Assembly: GCF_014701235.1 (NCBI RefSeq)
Contig: NZ_AP022873.1
Coordinates: 806,001-870,000 of the forward strand
Origin: Dissulfurispira thermophila
Lineage (GTDB): Bacteria > Nitrospirota > Thermodesulfovibrionia > Thermodesulfovibrionales > Dissulfurispiraceae
Direction of reading: 5' to 3'
DNA: 64,000 nt
The stretch's first letter is position 1; every line of letters starts with the position of its first letter. Of the stretch, positions 9,077 through 18,931 are shown in pieces. The notes beneath the pieces were generated by a model that saw nothing but the letters and a program-made list of their open reading frames with translations, searched no databases and had not been told where the DNA came from. The translations under genes were made by a program, and so were the position numbers.

Positions 9077-9882
9077 ACAATGAGCCAATTGGTATTTTTG
9101 ATTCAGGAGTAGGGGGACTTACTGTTTTAAAAGAGTTAAGAAGGATATTGCCCTATGAAGATATTATTTACCTTGGCGATACCGCAAGGGTTCCATATGG
9201 TATTAGGTCACCTGAAACTGTGACTCGATATTCTTTTGAATGTACAGAATTTCTCTTGAGTAAGAAAATAAAGCTTTTGGTTGTTGCCTGTAATACTGTA
9301 TCTGCCATAAGTCTTAAAGAAATACAGAAAAAGGTATCAATACCTGTAGTAGGTGTTATAGAGCCGGGGGCAAGGGCTGCAGTAGATTCTACAAAGAATG
9401 GAAAGATAGGTATAATAGGGACAGAGGCAACTATAAAAAGTAGTGCCTACTTTAAGGCTATTAAAGCAATCAGTGAAGATTTAGAGGTCTTTGGATTGGC
9501 ATGTCCACTCTTTGTTCCTCTTGTAGAAGAGGGCTGGACAAATGGCATTATAGTTCGGCTCATTGTTGAGGAATATCTTAAAAGCATGTTGGAAATCGCA
9601 GTGGATACCCTTGTGCTTGGTTGTACTCATTATCCACTTTTAAAAGGGGTAATTCAAGATGTAATGAAAGATGTTTCTCTTGTAGATTCTGCCATAGAGA
9701 CGGCAAAGGTAGTAAGGAAGGTCTTGGAAGAGCAAGGAGTAAATAGCAACGAGCAAGGAGTTAGGGGGCAAGGCAGGTTAAAATTTTATGTGACTGACTC
9801 TACAGATAAGTTTGTCAGTATCGGAGAGAGATTTTTGCAAAGCAAGATTGAGGATATAGAAAAGATAAATCTTGGGCGATAG
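9073..9882 (+). CDS. murI: glutamate racemase
   Basis: Supplies D-glutamate for peptidoglycan. The N-terminal signature IGIFDSGVGGLTVLKEL is followed by catalytic cysteines in VACNTVSA (near residue 76) and LGCTHYPLL (near 186). ATG overlaps the GerMN stop by four bases and is preceded by GGGAG. A stretch EEQGVNSNEQGVRGQGR near residues 219-235 is an in-frame, repeat-encoded insertion (GAGCAAGGAGT twice), and the stop codon sits within another dispersed repeat. The catalytic core is intact, so the enzyme should work. Confidence 0.95.
   Translation: MNNEPIGIFDSGVGGLTVLKELRRILPYEDIIYLGDTARVPYGIRSPETVTRYSFECTEFLLSKKIKLLVVACNTVSAISLKEIQKKVSIPVVGVIEPGARAAVDSTKNGKIGIIGTEATIKSSAYFKAIKAISEDLEVFGLACPLFVPLVEEGWTNGIIVRLIVEEYLKSMLEIAVDTLVLGCTHYPLLKGVIQDVMKDVSLVDSAIETAKVVRKVLEEQGVNSNEQGVRGQGRLKFYVTDSTDKFVSIGERFLQSKIEDIEKINLGR
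9730..9776. repeat. in-frame GAGCAAGGAGT repeat tract inside murI
   Basis: Two copies of gagcaaggagt plus a degenerate third (ggggcaaggc) lie in frame near the 3' end of murI, between the catalytic domain and the conserved FYVTDS segment. Confidence 0.6.
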
Positions 9883-9920
9883 GCAATGAACTGCCAAAGT
9901 CGTTAATTGTCTATAGCCTG
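9874..9920. repeat. GGCGATAGGCAATG inverted repeat after murI
   Basis: gggcgataggcaatgaac and the reverse-orientation arm gttaattgtctatagcc form an imperfect hairpin between murI and rph. The left arm supplies the TAG stop of murI (CTT GGG CGA TAG). Confidence 0.6.
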
Positions 9921-9937
9921 TAATATTTGGAGGTAGG

Positions 9938-10669
9938 GTGAGACCTGATGGAAGAAAAAACGACGAGTTAAGAAAAGTAGAAATAAAGAGGGATTTTATA
10001 CCCTCTGCTGAGGGATCTGTCCTGATAGAGATGGGCAATACAAGGGTAATATGCACAGCCTCTATAGAGGATAAGGTCCCTCCATTTTTGCGAGATCAGA
10101 AAAAAGGATGGGTAACTGCAGAATATGGCATGATTCCAAGGGCTACACATACGAGAAGTACGAGAGAGTCAACATCTGGGCGTATAGGTGGAAGGACACA
10201 TGAAATCCAGAGATTAATAGGAAGGTCATTAAGGGCTGTTGTTGACCTCGAACTTCTTGGCGAAAGAACAGTATGGATTGATTGTGATGTGATACAGGCT
10301 GATGGAGGTACGAGGACCGCATCTATAACAGGAGCCTTTATAGCACTTAATGATGCATTATATCGTGCTATGAGAAATGGCATGATAGAAAGGAATCCTG
10401 TAAAGGATTATCTCGCTGCTATTAGTGTAGGTGTTATCAACGGTGAACCTCGCCTTGACCTCTGTTATGCAGAGGATTCTGCTGCAGAGGTAGATATGAA
10501 TGTGGTAATGACAGGTGAGTCTAAAGTAGTAGAAATTCAGGGTACTGCTGAGTTAGAGCCATTTTCAAGGAATATGCTCGATACGCTCCTTTCACTTGCA
10601 GAGAAGGGTGTTGGAGAGTTGATTAAGATTCAGAGAGAGATAGTAAAGTCAAATATGTTAAAATATTAA
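9938..10669 (+). CDS. rph: ribonuclease PH
   Basis: Phosphorolytic 3'-to-5' exoribonuclease that trims tRNA 3' ends. 243 residues, full family length, beginning [11 protein letters not shown]. Conserved segments include [21 protein letters not shown]-type phosphate-binding residues, the [14 protein letters not shown] motif and [12 protein letters not shown]. The start is GTG at 9938 with GGAGG four to five bases upstream. Sits between murI and ftsH on the same strand. Confidence 0.95.
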   Translation: MRPDGRKNDELRKVEIKRDFIPSAEGSVLIEMGNTRVICTASIEDKVPPFLRDQKKGWVTAEYGMIPRATHTRSTRESTSGRIGGRTHEIQRLIGRSLRAVVDLELLGERTVWIDCDVIQADGGTRTASITGAFIALNDALYRAMRNGMIERNPVKDYLAAISVGVINGEPRLDLCYAEDSAAEVDMNVVMTGESKVVEIQGTAELEPFSRNMLDTLLSLAEKGVGELIKIQREIVKSNMLKY

Positions 10670-10722
10670 AAATATTGAGGGACTCTGTCTCTAATAAAAT
10701 GACGAAGGGGCAAGGAAACGAT

Positions 10723-12516
10723 ATGTATAAGAGTCTATTTGTCTGGTTGCTTATCGGGATGGCAATGATTCTTGTTTTTAATCTCTTTAATGTTCCACCC
10801 AAGAACGAAAAGGAGATAATATTCTCTGAGTTTATTTCAAAAGTGGAATCAGGAGATGTGGACGAGGTTATTATCAAGGATAATTATATTACTGGTAGAT
10901 TTAAGGATGGGAGTAAGTTCAGGACATATACTGTGAATTATCCTGATATGGTCAAGGAGTTAAGAGATAAGAATATTAAAATAACTGCAAGACCTCCTGA
11001 TCAAAATCCGTGGTATGTAAATTTTTTCTTTTCATGGGGTCCTATTATATTTCTTGTTCTTGTCTGGATTGTCTTTATGAGGCAGATGCAAATGGGCGGT
11101 AACAAGGCAATGTCTTTTGGAAAGGCAAAGGCTAAATTGGTCTCAGACAAAGCTGTAAAGGTTACATTTGCAGATGTTGCAGGCATAGAAGAGGCAAAGA
11201 CAGAGGTTGAAGAGATAATCGAATTCCTTAAAGATCCACAAAAGTTTTCTAAACTTGGAGGGAAAATCCCCAAGGGTGTTTTGCTGGTTGGACCACCTGG
11301 AACAGGAAAGACCCTTCTTGCTAAGGCTATAGCAGGAGAGGCAGGGGTGCCATTTTTCTCAATGTCTGGTTCTGACTTTGTGGAGATGTTTGTCGGAGTT
11401 GGTGCATCAAGGGTAAGAGACCTCTTTGAACAGGCAAAAAAGAATGCACCGTGCATAATATTTATAGACGAAATAGACGCAGTTGGAAGACACAGAGGGG
11501 CTGGATTGGGTGGAGGTCATGATGAAAGAGAACAGACTCTAAATGCCCTTCTTGTTGAGATGGATGGTTTTGAAGGAAATGAGGGTATTATTATAATTGC
11601 TGCAACTAACAGACCCGATGTGCTTGACCCTGCACTTTTGAGGCCTGGAAGATTTGACAGACAGATAGTCGTACCAACTCCTGATGTAAGGGGCAGGCTT
11701 GAAATACTTAAGGTTCATACAAGAAATATCCCTCTTGCTGATGACCTTGATCTTGAAAAGATAGCAAGGGGGACACCCGGGTTTTCAGGTGCTGACCTTG
11801 CAAATCTTGTGAATGAAGCAGCATTGCTTGCTGCAAGAAAATCAAAAGAAAAGGTTGACATGTCAGATTTTGAATCTGCTAAGGATAAGGTATTGATGGG
11901 TGTCGAAAGGCGGAGTATGGTTTTGAGTGATACTGAAAAGCGAAATACTGCATATCATGAGGCAGGCCATGCCCTTGTTGCAAAGCTTACCCCGGGAACA
12001 GACCCTATACATAAAGTGAGTATAATACCAAGAGGAAGGGCACTCGGGGTTACACAGCAACTCCCAATAGATGACAGATATACATATTCAAAGGATTATC
12101 TCGAAAAGACCCTTAATGTACTTTTAGGGGGTAGGGCTGCTGAGGAGATAGCCTTACATCATATGACTACAGGAGCTGGAAATGATCTTGAAAGGGCTAC
12201 AGAGCTCGCAAGAAAGATGGTTACTGAGTGGGGTATGAGTGAAAGATTAGGACCTCTTACCTTTGGCAAGAAAGACGAGCAGATATTTCTTGGCAGGGAA
12301 ATAGCAAAACATAAGGACTATAGTGAGAAGACCGCTGAAGAGATTGATGATGAGATAAAAAAGATTGTTACGAGTGCATATGAAAGGGCAAAGAAGATAC
12401 TTAAGGACAATTATGATCTCCTTGATGCCCTTGCACATGCCCTTCTCGAGAGAGAGACCATGGAAGGTCATGATATTGATAAACTGATTGAAGAGGCAAG
12501 AGTTGTAAAGGCTTAA
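10723..12516 (+). CDS. ftsH: ATP-dependent zinc metalloprotease FtsH
   Basis: Membrane-anchored AAA+ protease for quality control of membrane and regulatory proteins. An N-terminal membrane segment, a periplasmic loop and a second membrane segment (near 95-115) precede the AAA domain, with Walker A GPPGTGKT near 190, Walker [12 protein letters not shown] and an Arg-finger region RPGRFDRQ. The protease zinc site is HEAGH at 412-416. ATG at 10723 is preferred because AAGGA lies just upstream; an in-frame TTG at 10675 and ATG at 10699 give longer forms without a ribosome binding site. Followed by a small gene and folP. Confidence 0.95.
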   Translation: MYKSLFVWLLIGMAMILVFNLFNVPPKNEKEIIFSEFISKVESGDVDEVIIKDNYITGRFKDGSKFRTYTVNYPDMVKELRDKNIKITARPPDQNPWYVNFFFSWGPIIFLVLVWIVFMRQMQMGGNKAMSFGKAKAKLVSDKAVKVTFADVAGIEEAKTEVEEIIEFLKDPQKFSKLGGKIPKGVLLVGPPGTGKTLLAKAIAGEAGVPFFSMSGSDFVEMFVGVGASRVRDLFEQAKKNAPCIIFIDEIDAVGRHRGAGLGGGHDEREQTLNALLVEMDGFEGNEGIIIIAATNRPDVLDPALLRPGRFDRQIVVPTPDVRGRLEILKVHTRNIPLADDLDLEKIARGTPGFSGADLANLVNEAALLAARKSKEKVDMSDFESAKDKVLMGVERRSMVLSDTEKRNTAYHEAGHALVAKLTPGTDPIHKVSIIPRGRALGVTQQLPIDDRYTYSKDYLEKTLNVLLGGRAAEEIALHHMTTGAGNDLERATELARKMVTEWGMSERLGPLTFGKKDEQIFLGREIAKHKDYSEKTAEEIDDEIKKIVTSAYERAKKILKDNYDLLDALAHALLERETMEGHDIDKLIEEARVVKA

Positions 12517-12520
12517 AATC

Positions 12521-12913
12521 ATGCAGAAGTCTAAAATTAAATCAGAGGCAATTAGATATTTTGAGAATGCAAAAGAATTGCTTAGCAAGTCCCCGATTGA
12601 GGACGACACATACACAGATATTAAATATGTCCAGGAGGCGTGCGGAACGGCCTATCTTGCAGTTTTAAAGGCAATAGATGAATATTTGATAAAGAATGGC
12701 ATTAACACAAGAGATTTACCCCAGTCTGTAGAAGGCTACAGGGATATGCTCAAAAAATATCTCTCGATTTACAATGGTAAACTCACAAGAGAATTTGACA
12801 AACTGTATAAAATGCTGCACATAGCTGGATATTATCGGGGATTACTGGAAGATGTAAATGTGCTGAAAGATGCCTTTAAGGCAGCAAAGACATTTATTGA
12901 AAAGATAAAGTAA
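12521..12913 (+). CDS. DUF5618-like helical protein
   Basis: 130 residues, predicted all-helical and charged, with the pattern AIRYFENAKELL...YVQEACGTAYLAVLKAIDEYL...YRDML. This resembles the small HEPN-like/DUF5618 family seen scattered in Bacteroidetes and Nitrospirota. It starts four bases after ftsH and just before a decayed DUF4160 gene. Function unknown. A toxin-antitoxin link is only a guess from the neighbouring DUF4160 remnant. Confidence 0.7.
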   Translation: MQKSKIKSEAIRYFENAKELLSKSPIEDDTYTDIKYVQEACGTAYLAVLKAIDEYLIKNGINTRDLPQSVEGYRDMLKKYLSIYNGKLTREFDKLYKMLHIAGYYRGLLEDVNVLKDAFKAAKTFIEKIK

Positions 12914-12924
12914 AAAAACTCTCA

Positions 12925-13200
12925 TGCCGACGATTTTATTTGTAATGGGATGGAGGTTTTTCTTTTATGCAAATGAAGGAACCGAACCAATTCATATTCG
13001 TTGCAAGAAATGCGATAGGGAATGTAAATATTGGCTGGATACGGAAAACTTTGTGATTGAAGAAGTATACTCATACAAACAATATGAGCGGTAGGGAAAA
13101 GTGAGAAGTCAAAAAGATTATCTTTGAATATTTTGAATTTATAGAAGCTGAAAGGGAAAAGTTTCAGAGGGAGATTCAAAGAGGTCTGTCATATTCCTGT
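12925..13200 (+). pseudogene. decayed DUF4160-family gene with two frameshifts
   Basis: The ATG frame gives MPTILFVMGWRF, then loses register. One frame over it continues FFYANEGTEPIHIR and later CKYWLDTENFVIEEVYSY to a stop at 13092. In a further frame an in-frame TGA is followed by EVKKIIFEYFEFIEAEREKF. Joined, these follow the DUF4160 layout (MPTIFRIGGFRFFFYANEG...KFWL...KIIFE). The first shift lies at the TTTT run near 12958-12961. Either a genuine pseudogene or, less likely given two shifts, assembly error. Confidence 0.65.
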
Positions 13201-13210
13201 AAAACATGGA

Positions 13211-13414
13211 TTGTTTCAGATGGCATGTATTGGTCTTGTGGATTACAATACCTCTTTAATAAACCCTGTTGTATGCTGGAAAGATAACAATGAATGTATA
13301 GATAAAATCCATGCATGCGGTTTTAAAGATTACAAAACTGTTAAGGATATTGTTAATACTAAAAATTATTTCATATGCAACGATATCGAACATGCTGAAC
13401 AGCCCTTTGCATAA
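13211..13414 (+). other. uncertain short ORF between DUF4160 remnant and folP
   Basis: An open frame from TTG (or ATG at 13220) encodes about 65 residues with several Cys and Asn (CIGLVDYN, VVCWKDNNECID, NYFICNDIEHAEQ). No ribosome binding site, no recognised family, and it directly follows a pseudogene, so it may be a remnant of an insertion. The rest of 13415-13495 shows nothing. Confidence 0.22.
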
Positions 13415-13495
13415 ACCCATCTCGACAAATGAGCTTTTGAGAAAGGCAAGAGAGGTATCGGATAAAAAAACAGATTAAAAATGATAAAATAGTGC

Positions 13496-14338
13496 GTGAA
13501 AATCAAGTGGTCAAACTTCTCCTTAGATTTTTCTAAGAAAACCTATATAATGGGCATTCTTAATGTTACCCCTGATTCGTTTTCTGACGGGGGTCTTTTT
13601 TTTAGTGAAAAGAATGCCATTGAACATGCTCTCAGGCTTGTTGAAGATGGGGCAGATATTATAGATATTGGAGGTGAATCAACAAGGCCTGGATCTGAGC
13701 CTGTTCCAGTAGAAGAAGAAATCAGGCGCACAATACCTGTAATAAAGGCTATATCAAAAGAAATAAAAAGCCCAATCTCGATAGATACCTATAAGGCAGA
13801 GGTTGCAAGGCGTGCCCTTGATGCAGGGGCTTCGATAGTTAATGATATTAGTGGACTTCGCTTTGATCCTGACATGCCTAAGGTAGTTTCTGAATACAAG
13901 GTTCCTGTAGTAATCATGCACATAAAGGGAAGGCCAAAGGATATGCAGCAGAATCCCCAGTATGAGGCTTTGATCCCTGAGATCATGGATTATCTGAGAG
14001 TAAGCATAAGGCTTGCTAATAAATTCGGAATTTCAGGTGATAAGATTATCATTGACCCGGGCATTGGCTTTGGAAAAACATTTGAGCATAATCTTGAGAT
14101 CATAAAAAATCTTAAGGAATTTACTCTTCTTGGGAAGCCTATTGCAATAGGTGCGTCGAGAAAGGCATTTATCGGAAAGATATTAGGTGATGCCCCTCCA
14201 TCAGAAAGGCTCGAAGGCACTGCAGCGGCTGTTGCAATTTGCATATTCAATGGTGCAAATATTGTAAGGGTGCATGATGTGAAGGAAATGGCAAGGGTTG
14301 CAAAAGTTGCTGATGCCATAAAAAGCGGTAAAATTTAA
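13496..14338 (+). CDS. folP: dihydropteroate synthase
   Basis: Condenses p-aminobenzoate with the pterin pyrophosphate in folate synthesis. 280 residues with the two signatures: ILNVTPDSFSDGG near 20-32 and IDIGGESTRPGS near 57-68, plus IVNDISG, the GIGFGKT loop and GASRKAFIG. Start is GTG at 13496. It follows ftsH at a distance, an order common in bacteria, here interrupted by the DUF5618-like gene and the DUF4160 remnant. Confidence 0.95.
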   Translation: MKIKWSNFSLDFSKKTYIMGILNVTPDSFSDGGLFFSEKNAIEHALRLVEDGADIIDIGGESTRPGSEPVPVEEEIRRTIPVIKAISKEIKSPISIDTYKAEVARRALDAGASIVNDISGLRFDPDMPKVVSEYKVPVVIMHIKGRPKDMQQNPQYEALIPEIMDYLRVSIRLANKFGISGDKIIIDPGIGFGKTFEHNLEIIKNLKEFTLLGKPIAIGASRKAFIGKILGDAPPSERLEGTAAAVAICIFNGANIVRVHDVKEMARVAKVADAIKSGKI

Positions 14339-14340
14339 TC

Positions 14341-15306
14341 ATGGCTGATTTCACCCAGGACGACCTTAGAGATTTATTGTCAAAATGGCTTACACCTGAG
14401 CGCATACCAAAAAGATTCAGGATTATTACAGATACAACAGACTTCTATAGAGTAGACTATGATGATGTTGCCATATTTAAAAACAGACCATATCTTATAA
14501 GGAATGTAGAAAAGGAAGGCAGATTTGGTATCGATGAACAGCCAAAGTTCTGGGTCAAGAGGGCAATAGACATGATAACCGGTGAGACAAAGATTATAAA
14601 ATTGGTCTTCTGGGAGAGGTTTACTGCAAAGGTCGGGGGCATTTCATTTGAGTGTTTCAGGAGTCCTAAAAAAGAGGCAAGGATTCTTGATATTGTTAGA
14701 GGTCATCCAAATTTCATGCATGGATTTTCTGTTGAGGATTCTGCTGGAAACCTAATACGCATTATCGATTATATCAAGGGAAAAACCTTAAGCGATCTTG
14801 TATTTTCAATAAAGAAATCTCATGAAGAGTATTTTTATGAAGATATTCCTTTGCTTCTGAAATCTTATATTGAGTTGATAGATGCAGTAAGATTTTTACA
14901 TAAGCATGGTGAAAAACACGGTGATATAAGGAGGGACCATATATTAAAGGATACAAACACAGGGGAGTATAAATGGATAGACTTTGATTTTAATTATTAT
15001 CACAGAGAGAATAAATTTGGCTATGATCTATTTGGTCTTGGCAATATCCTCATATTCATTACCGGTAAAGGCGATTTGACCATACAGGAACTTACAAATA
15101 GACCTGATATTTTAAATTCAATAGATGAAAATGACATGAATATTGTATTTCATAATCGTGTTGCAAATCTTAAAAAGATATATCCATATATTCCTGATGA
15201 ACTTAATTATATTCTTATGCATTTCTCTAACGGAGCAGAGGTTTTTTACGAATCTACAGATGAACTATTATCTGATATGGAGAAGGCGATAAACAAAATA
15301 TGCTAA
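14341..15306 (+). CDS. protein kinase-fold protein
   Basis: 321 residues. A kinase-like C-lobe is visible: [10 protein letters not shown] (catalytic-loop equivalent with HGD in place of HRD) and WIDFDFNY (metal-binding DFD in place of DFG), preceded by the hinge-like [15 protein letters not shown]. The N-lobe is atypical: a candidate lysine lies in [11 protein letters not shown], and no clear glycine loop is seen. It starts three bases after folP and its end overlaps an alternative start of icd, so it may act on isocitrate dehydrogenase or on its own regulon. That link is inference from position only. Confidence 0.7.
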   Translation: MADFTQDDLRDLLSKWLTPERIPKRFRIITDTTDFYRVDYDDVAIFKNRPYLIRNVEKEGRFGIDEQPKFWVKRAIDMITGETKIIKLVFWERFTAKVGGISFECFRSPKKEARILDIVRGHPNFMHGFSVEDSAGNLIRIIDYIKGKTLSDLVFSIKKSHEEYFYEDIPLLLKSYIELIDAVRFLHKHGEKHGDIRRDHILKDTNTGEYKWIDFDFNYYHRENKFGYDLFGLGNILIFITGKGDLTIQELTNRPDILNSIDENDMNIVFHNRVANLKKIYPYIPDELNYILMHFSNGAEVFYESTDELLSDMEKAINKIC

Positions 15307-15347
15307 AATATGCATCTGAGGAAAGGCGTTTTGACAAAGGAGGAGAA

Positions 15348-16559
15348 GTGTCTAACAGGATTAGAGTGAAAAATCCCATCGTCGAAATAGACGGCGATGA
15401 GATGGCAAGGATTATCTGGCATCTTATAAAGGAAAGGCTTATATTGCCTTTTTTGGACATCGATTTAAAGTATTATGACCTCGGTATAAAGCACAGGGAT
15501 GAGACTGATGATAGTGTAACAGTTGATGCAGCAAATGCAATTAAGGAATTTGGTATTGGTGTAAAGTGTGCCACCATAACCCCTAATGCTGCCCGTGTAA
15601 AGGAGTATGGTCTCAAACAGCAATGGAAGAGCCCTAATGGGACAATTCGTTCTTTACTCGATGGTACAGTATTCAGGAAACCTATAATCATAAAAAATAT
15701 TCCACCAGCAGTCCGAAAATGGAAAAAGCCAATTATAATTGGACGCCATGCGTATGGAGATATATACAAAGATGTGGAAATGGTGGTTGACGGGCCTGGC
15801 ACTGCAGAGATTGTGTTTACTTCTGAAAACAGTGGTAAAAAGACTGTATTGAAGATTCATGATTTTAAGGGCAAAGGCATAATTATGGGAATGCACAATA
15901 CTGAAAAGTCTATCAGGAGCTTTGCACGGTCATGTGTAAATTATGCCCTTAGCGAAAAGGTTGATCTTTGGTTTGGGGCAAAGGATACAATTTCCAAACA
16001 ATACCATGGCTTTTTTAGAGATGTCTTTGCTGAGGAAGTGGAAAAGGTTAGAGACAAGTTTGAGCAGGCGGGAATACATTACCGTTACCTCCTTATTGAT
16101 GATGCTGTTGCACAGGTAATAAAATCAGAAGGCGGCATGCTCTGGGCGTGTATGAACTATGATGGTGATGTAATGTCTGATATGGTTGCAACAGGTTTTG
16201 GAAGCCTTGGTCTTATGACATCAGTTCTGGTATCACCTGATGGAAAATATGAGTATGAGGCAGCACATGGTACAGTGACAAGGCATTATTATGAATATAT
16301 CAAAGGCAATCCAACATCCACAAATTCAATAGCATCTATTTTTGCATGGACAGGTGCTATAGCAAAAAGGGGAGAGCTTGATAGTACTCCTGATGTTGTA
16401 AGATTTGCAAAGACTCTTGAGGATGTTGTCATTAAGACCGTTGAAAGCGGAATAATGACAAAAGATCTGATGCTGATAGCAGAGCCTCCTGTAACGAAAT
16501 ATGCATTAACAGAAGAGTTTATCAATGCAGTGGCAGAGGGATTGAAAAAGTATAGTTAG
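15348..16559 (+). CDS. icd: NADP-dependent isocitrate dehydrogenase (eukaryote-like type)
   Basis: Oxidative decarboxylation of isocitrate to 2-oxoglutarate. The sequence begins with [20 protein letters not shown], typical of the homodimeric eukaryote-like IDH group rather than the E. coli type. Substrate residues lie in KSPNGTIRS, and the NADP/metal region includes DDAVAQ and DGDVMSD. GTG at 15348 follows AAAGGAGGAG and matches the family start; ATG at 15300 would add 16 residues and overlap the kinase-like gene. Supports an oxidative or reverse TCA segment. Confidence 0.93.
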   Translation: MSNRIRVKNPIVEIDGDEMARIIWHLIKERLILPFLDIDLKYYDLGIKHRDETDDSVTVDAANAIKEFGIGVKCATITPNAARVKEYGLKQQWKSPNGTIRSLLDGTVFRKPIIIKNIPPAVRKWKKPIIIGRHAYGDIYKDVEMVVDGPGTAEIVFTSENSGKKTVLKIHDFKGKGIIMGMHNTEKSIRSFARSCVNYALSEKVDLWFGAKDTISKQYHGFFRDVFAEEVEKVRDKFEQAGIHYRYLLIDDAVAQVIKSEGGMLWACMNYDGDVMSDMVATGFGSLGLMTSVLVSPDGKYEYEAAHGTVTRHYYEYIKGNPTSTNSIASIFAWTGAIAKRGELDSTPDVVRFAKTLEDVVIKTVESGIMTKDLMLIAEPPVTKYALTEEFINAVAEGLKKYS

Positions 16560-16561
16560 AG

Positions 16562-16602
16562 ATGATAGGGGATGTCGCTCCAATACTTTATCTCCTATCA
16601 TA
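16562..16602. terminator. hairpin between convergent icd and glutaredoxin-like gene
   Basis: atgatagggga pairs with tctcctatcat across an 18-19 base loop, immediately after the icd stop and a few bases before the end of the opposing gene. Related in sequence to the GATAGG repeat family. Confidence 0.55.
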
Positions 16603-16609
16603 ATTAATA

Positions 16610-16855
16610 TTACTCTTTATTTTCTTCGAGTTTTTTCAGCAGGTCTTTTTTTCTGATGCGACCATAGAGGGTTGTGCCGTCTTTAAACTCAAACACAGGG
16701 ATATCAAACCTGTAGAGTTCATAGAGCGCATCGTTAGAGGTTATGTCTATTTTGTTGACCTCTATTTTGTATTTTTCTATTAATCCGTTCAGCATCTCCT
16801 CGGCAGCATCGCATAACCAGCATCCAGGTTTGTAATAAAAGGTAAGTCTAGTCAT
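16610..16855 (-). CDS. glutaredoxin-like protein (DUF836 type)
   Basis: 81 residues with a thioredoxin-like pattern: RLTFYYKPGCWLCDAAEEML carries the redox CxxC (CWLC) on the first helix, and the cis-proline region is FDIPVFEF. Matches the short glutaredoxin-like DUF836 family in length. Likely a cytoplasmic thiol-disulfide protein; partner unknown. Monocistronic, converging on icd. Confidence 0.8.
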   Translation of the reverse strand: MTRLTFYYKPGCWLCDAAEEMLNGLIEKYKIEVNKIDITSNDALYELYRFDIPVFEFKDGTTLYGRIRKKDLLKKLEENKE

Positions 16856-16942
16856 ATTTCAATTTTACTTCTATATTGAGTATTTTTTCAAAAATTGGGT
16901 AAAATTTAAGAGTTTAATATCAGATGGCACGGAGGTACTTTA

Positions 16943-17275
16943 ATGGAGCTGGATGTAAGCATAGATAAAGATTCTATCTCGATTCCTATCAGCAATCCTT
17001 TTCATCTTGACATAGATGCAATTTTAAAGAAGATAGAGGATTTTGTTTCCTCTAAAGGACTTAATCTGAATGATGTTGATATAAAAGGACTCCTCCCTAA
17101 AATGGTCAGAGGGATTGCAGGATGTGAAGGTGGATGTCCAGCTAATGCATTAGAACTTGTAAGAAATGGATTTAATAATTTTGATCTCACATATATAGAA
17201 GGGGGAATATTATTAGCAAAGACTGAATTAGAGAACGGAAGTGTCCTCAATCTAAAGATGTTTCCTGATTTTTAG
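16943..17275 (+). CDS. conserved-looking protein of unknown function
   Basis: 110 residues. The central segment GIAGCEGGCPANALELVRNGF contains CEGGCP, reminiscent of a metal or Fe-S binding loop but with only two cysteines. The C-terminal half looks like beta strands (LTYIEGGILLAKTEL...LNLKMFPDF). GGAGG lies upstream of the ATG. No family recognised. It stands alone, converging on argS. Confidence 0.6.
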   Translation: MELDVSIDKDSISIPISNPFHLDIDAILKKIEDFVSSKGLNLNDVDIKGLLPKMVRGIAGCEGGCPANALELVRNGFNNFDLTYIEGGILLAKTELENGSVLNLKMFPDF

Positions 17276-17305
17276 TTTTATCAATAGAATTAGCGAGATA
17301 CACCC

Positions 17306-18931
17306 TTACATCCTTTCAGGTGCTTTTACCCCGAGTATTTTTAGTCCATGCCTTATCACAATCTGTATTGCTTTGCACATAGCAAGACGTACCCTTGTTA
17401 GCTCAGGGTCTTCTGACACTACTCTGTGTTTGTGGTAGTACGGATGGAACATCCCTGCAAGCTCTTGAAGATAAAAGGTTATTCTGTGAGGTTCATGTGC
17501 TATTGCTGCGTTCTTAAACATCATTGGGTATAGAAGAAGTTTTTTGATAATGCGAATCTCTTCTTTATTGAATAATTCTCCGTTAAAATTTGTTAAGTCC
17601 TTTACATCTTGGCTTGCCTTTTCAAATATGCTATTTATTCTTGCATGCGCGTACTGTACATAATATACAGGATTTTCAGACGATTGTGCTTTTGCTATTT
17701 CTATATCGACCTCGAGATGACTGTCTGGCCTTCTTGTTAGAAACATAAATTTTGTGGTGTCAGCACCAATTTCATCTATTACTTCCCTGAGTGTAATAAA
17801 TTCACCTGCCCTTTTTGACATCTGCACAGGTTTACCTCCTCTTAAGAGTGTAACCATCTGCACAAGCAGGACTTTTAGATAGTCTTCTGGATAACCAAAT
17901 GCTTGCATGACTGCTTGCATTCTCAGCACATAACCATGGTGATCTGCCCCCCAGATATCTATTATTTCATCGAATCCCTTTTTTGCCTTTTTTCTATGAT
18001 ATGCAATATCAGGAGCAAAATATGTGTAATCGCCTTCTTTTTTTATAACAACCCTATCTTTATCATCTTTGAATGCTGTTGATTTAAACCATATAGCCCT
18101 GTCTTTTTCATAAATGTATCCGAGTTTTTTTAGTTCTTCTATAGATTTTTCAACTTCTGACTCTTGATATAATTCTCTTTCGCTCTGCCATGAATCAAAG
18201 AAAACCCCGAAATCTTCTAAATCCTTTCTTATCTCAGATAGCATTTTTTTGTAAGAGAATTCTGTAATTTCATCTATTAATTCTTCTGTCTTCTGATCTC
18301 TATCTTTTATTTTTTGTTCTTTAAATTCCCTTGCAAGTTCTTCTATATACTCTCCTCTGTATCCATCCTCAGGAAATGGATATTCTTGCCCGAGTAACTG
18401 TTTATACTTTGCAAATACAGACATGCCAAGCAACGTTATCTGTCTGCCTGCGTCGTTTATATAAAATTCCCTTTCTACTTTATATCCTGCCTCCTGAAGC
18501 AGGTTGCTGAGTGCAGCACCTAAAGCAGCTCCCCTTCCATGGCCTAAATGTAAGGGGCCTGTTGGGTTTGCACTCACAAATTCTATCTGCACCCTTTTAC
18601 CCTTACCTATATCTTCTATTAGAAAATCATCCTGTTTTTCAAGGAGTTCTTTTAGCTCAGAGCAGAGATATTTTTTTGAAAATGTAAAGTTTATAAATCC
18701 AGGTCCTGCTATATCTATCTTTTCAAATATCTCCTTATTTTCGATGGAGTTGATAATATCTTCTGCTATTTTTCTGGGAGGTTTTCTTAGTGTCCTTGAG
18801 AGTCCCATAGCAGCAGGTGTTGATAAATCTCCAAAGTTTTGTTCTTTTGGAATTTCTATTTCAATATTTCTGGCATCTATACCTTGATCTTTGATTGCCT
18901 TTGATATTATCTCCCTTAGAATTTTTTCCAT
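17306..18931 (-). CDS. argS: arginyl-tRNA synthetase
   Basis: Class I aminoacyl-tRNA synthetase. The HIGH-type motif is in SANPTGPLHLGHGRGA (near 110-125), the KMSKS-equivalent reads VQMSKRAGEF, and the C-terminal DALR anticodon-binding domain ends the protein. ATG at 18931 (MEKILREIIS) is preferred; a TTG 14 codons upstream adds an unlikely MFDNQVLRCLNLTV extension. No strong ribosome binding site is visible. Upstream lies a region with a long-range inverted repeat. Confidence 0.95.
   Translation of the reverse strand: MEKILREIISKAIKDQGIDARNIEIEIPKEQNFGDLSTPAAMGLSRTLRKPPRKIAEDIINSIENKEIFEKIDIAGPGFINFTFSKKYLCSELKELLEKQDDFLIEDIGKGKRVQIEFVSANPTGPLHLGHGRGAALGAALSNLLQEAGYKVEREFYINDAGRQITLLGMSVFAKYKQLLGQEYPFPEDGYRGEYIEELAREFKEQKIKDRDQKTEELIDEITEFSYKKMLSEIRKDLEDFGVFFDSWQSERELYQESEVEKSIEELKKLGYIYEKDRAIWFKSTAFKDDKDRVVIKKEGDYTYFAPDIAYHRKKAKKGFDEIIDIWGADHHGYVLRMQAVMQAFGYPEDYLKVLLVQMVTLLRGGKPVQMSKRAGEFITLREVIDEIGADTTKFMFLTRRPDSHLEVDIEIAKAQSSENPVYYVQYAHARINSIFEKASQDVKDLTNFNGELFNKEEIRIIKKLLLYPMMFKNAAIAHEPHRITFYLQELAGMFHPYYHKHRVVSEDPELTRVRLAMCKAIQIVIRHGLKILGVKAPERM

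Noticed and set aside
13104-13112. In-frame TGA in the DUF4160 remnant as a third selenocysteine site
   Set aside because: It is not at a Cys position and the gene has other frameshifts, so simple decay explains it.
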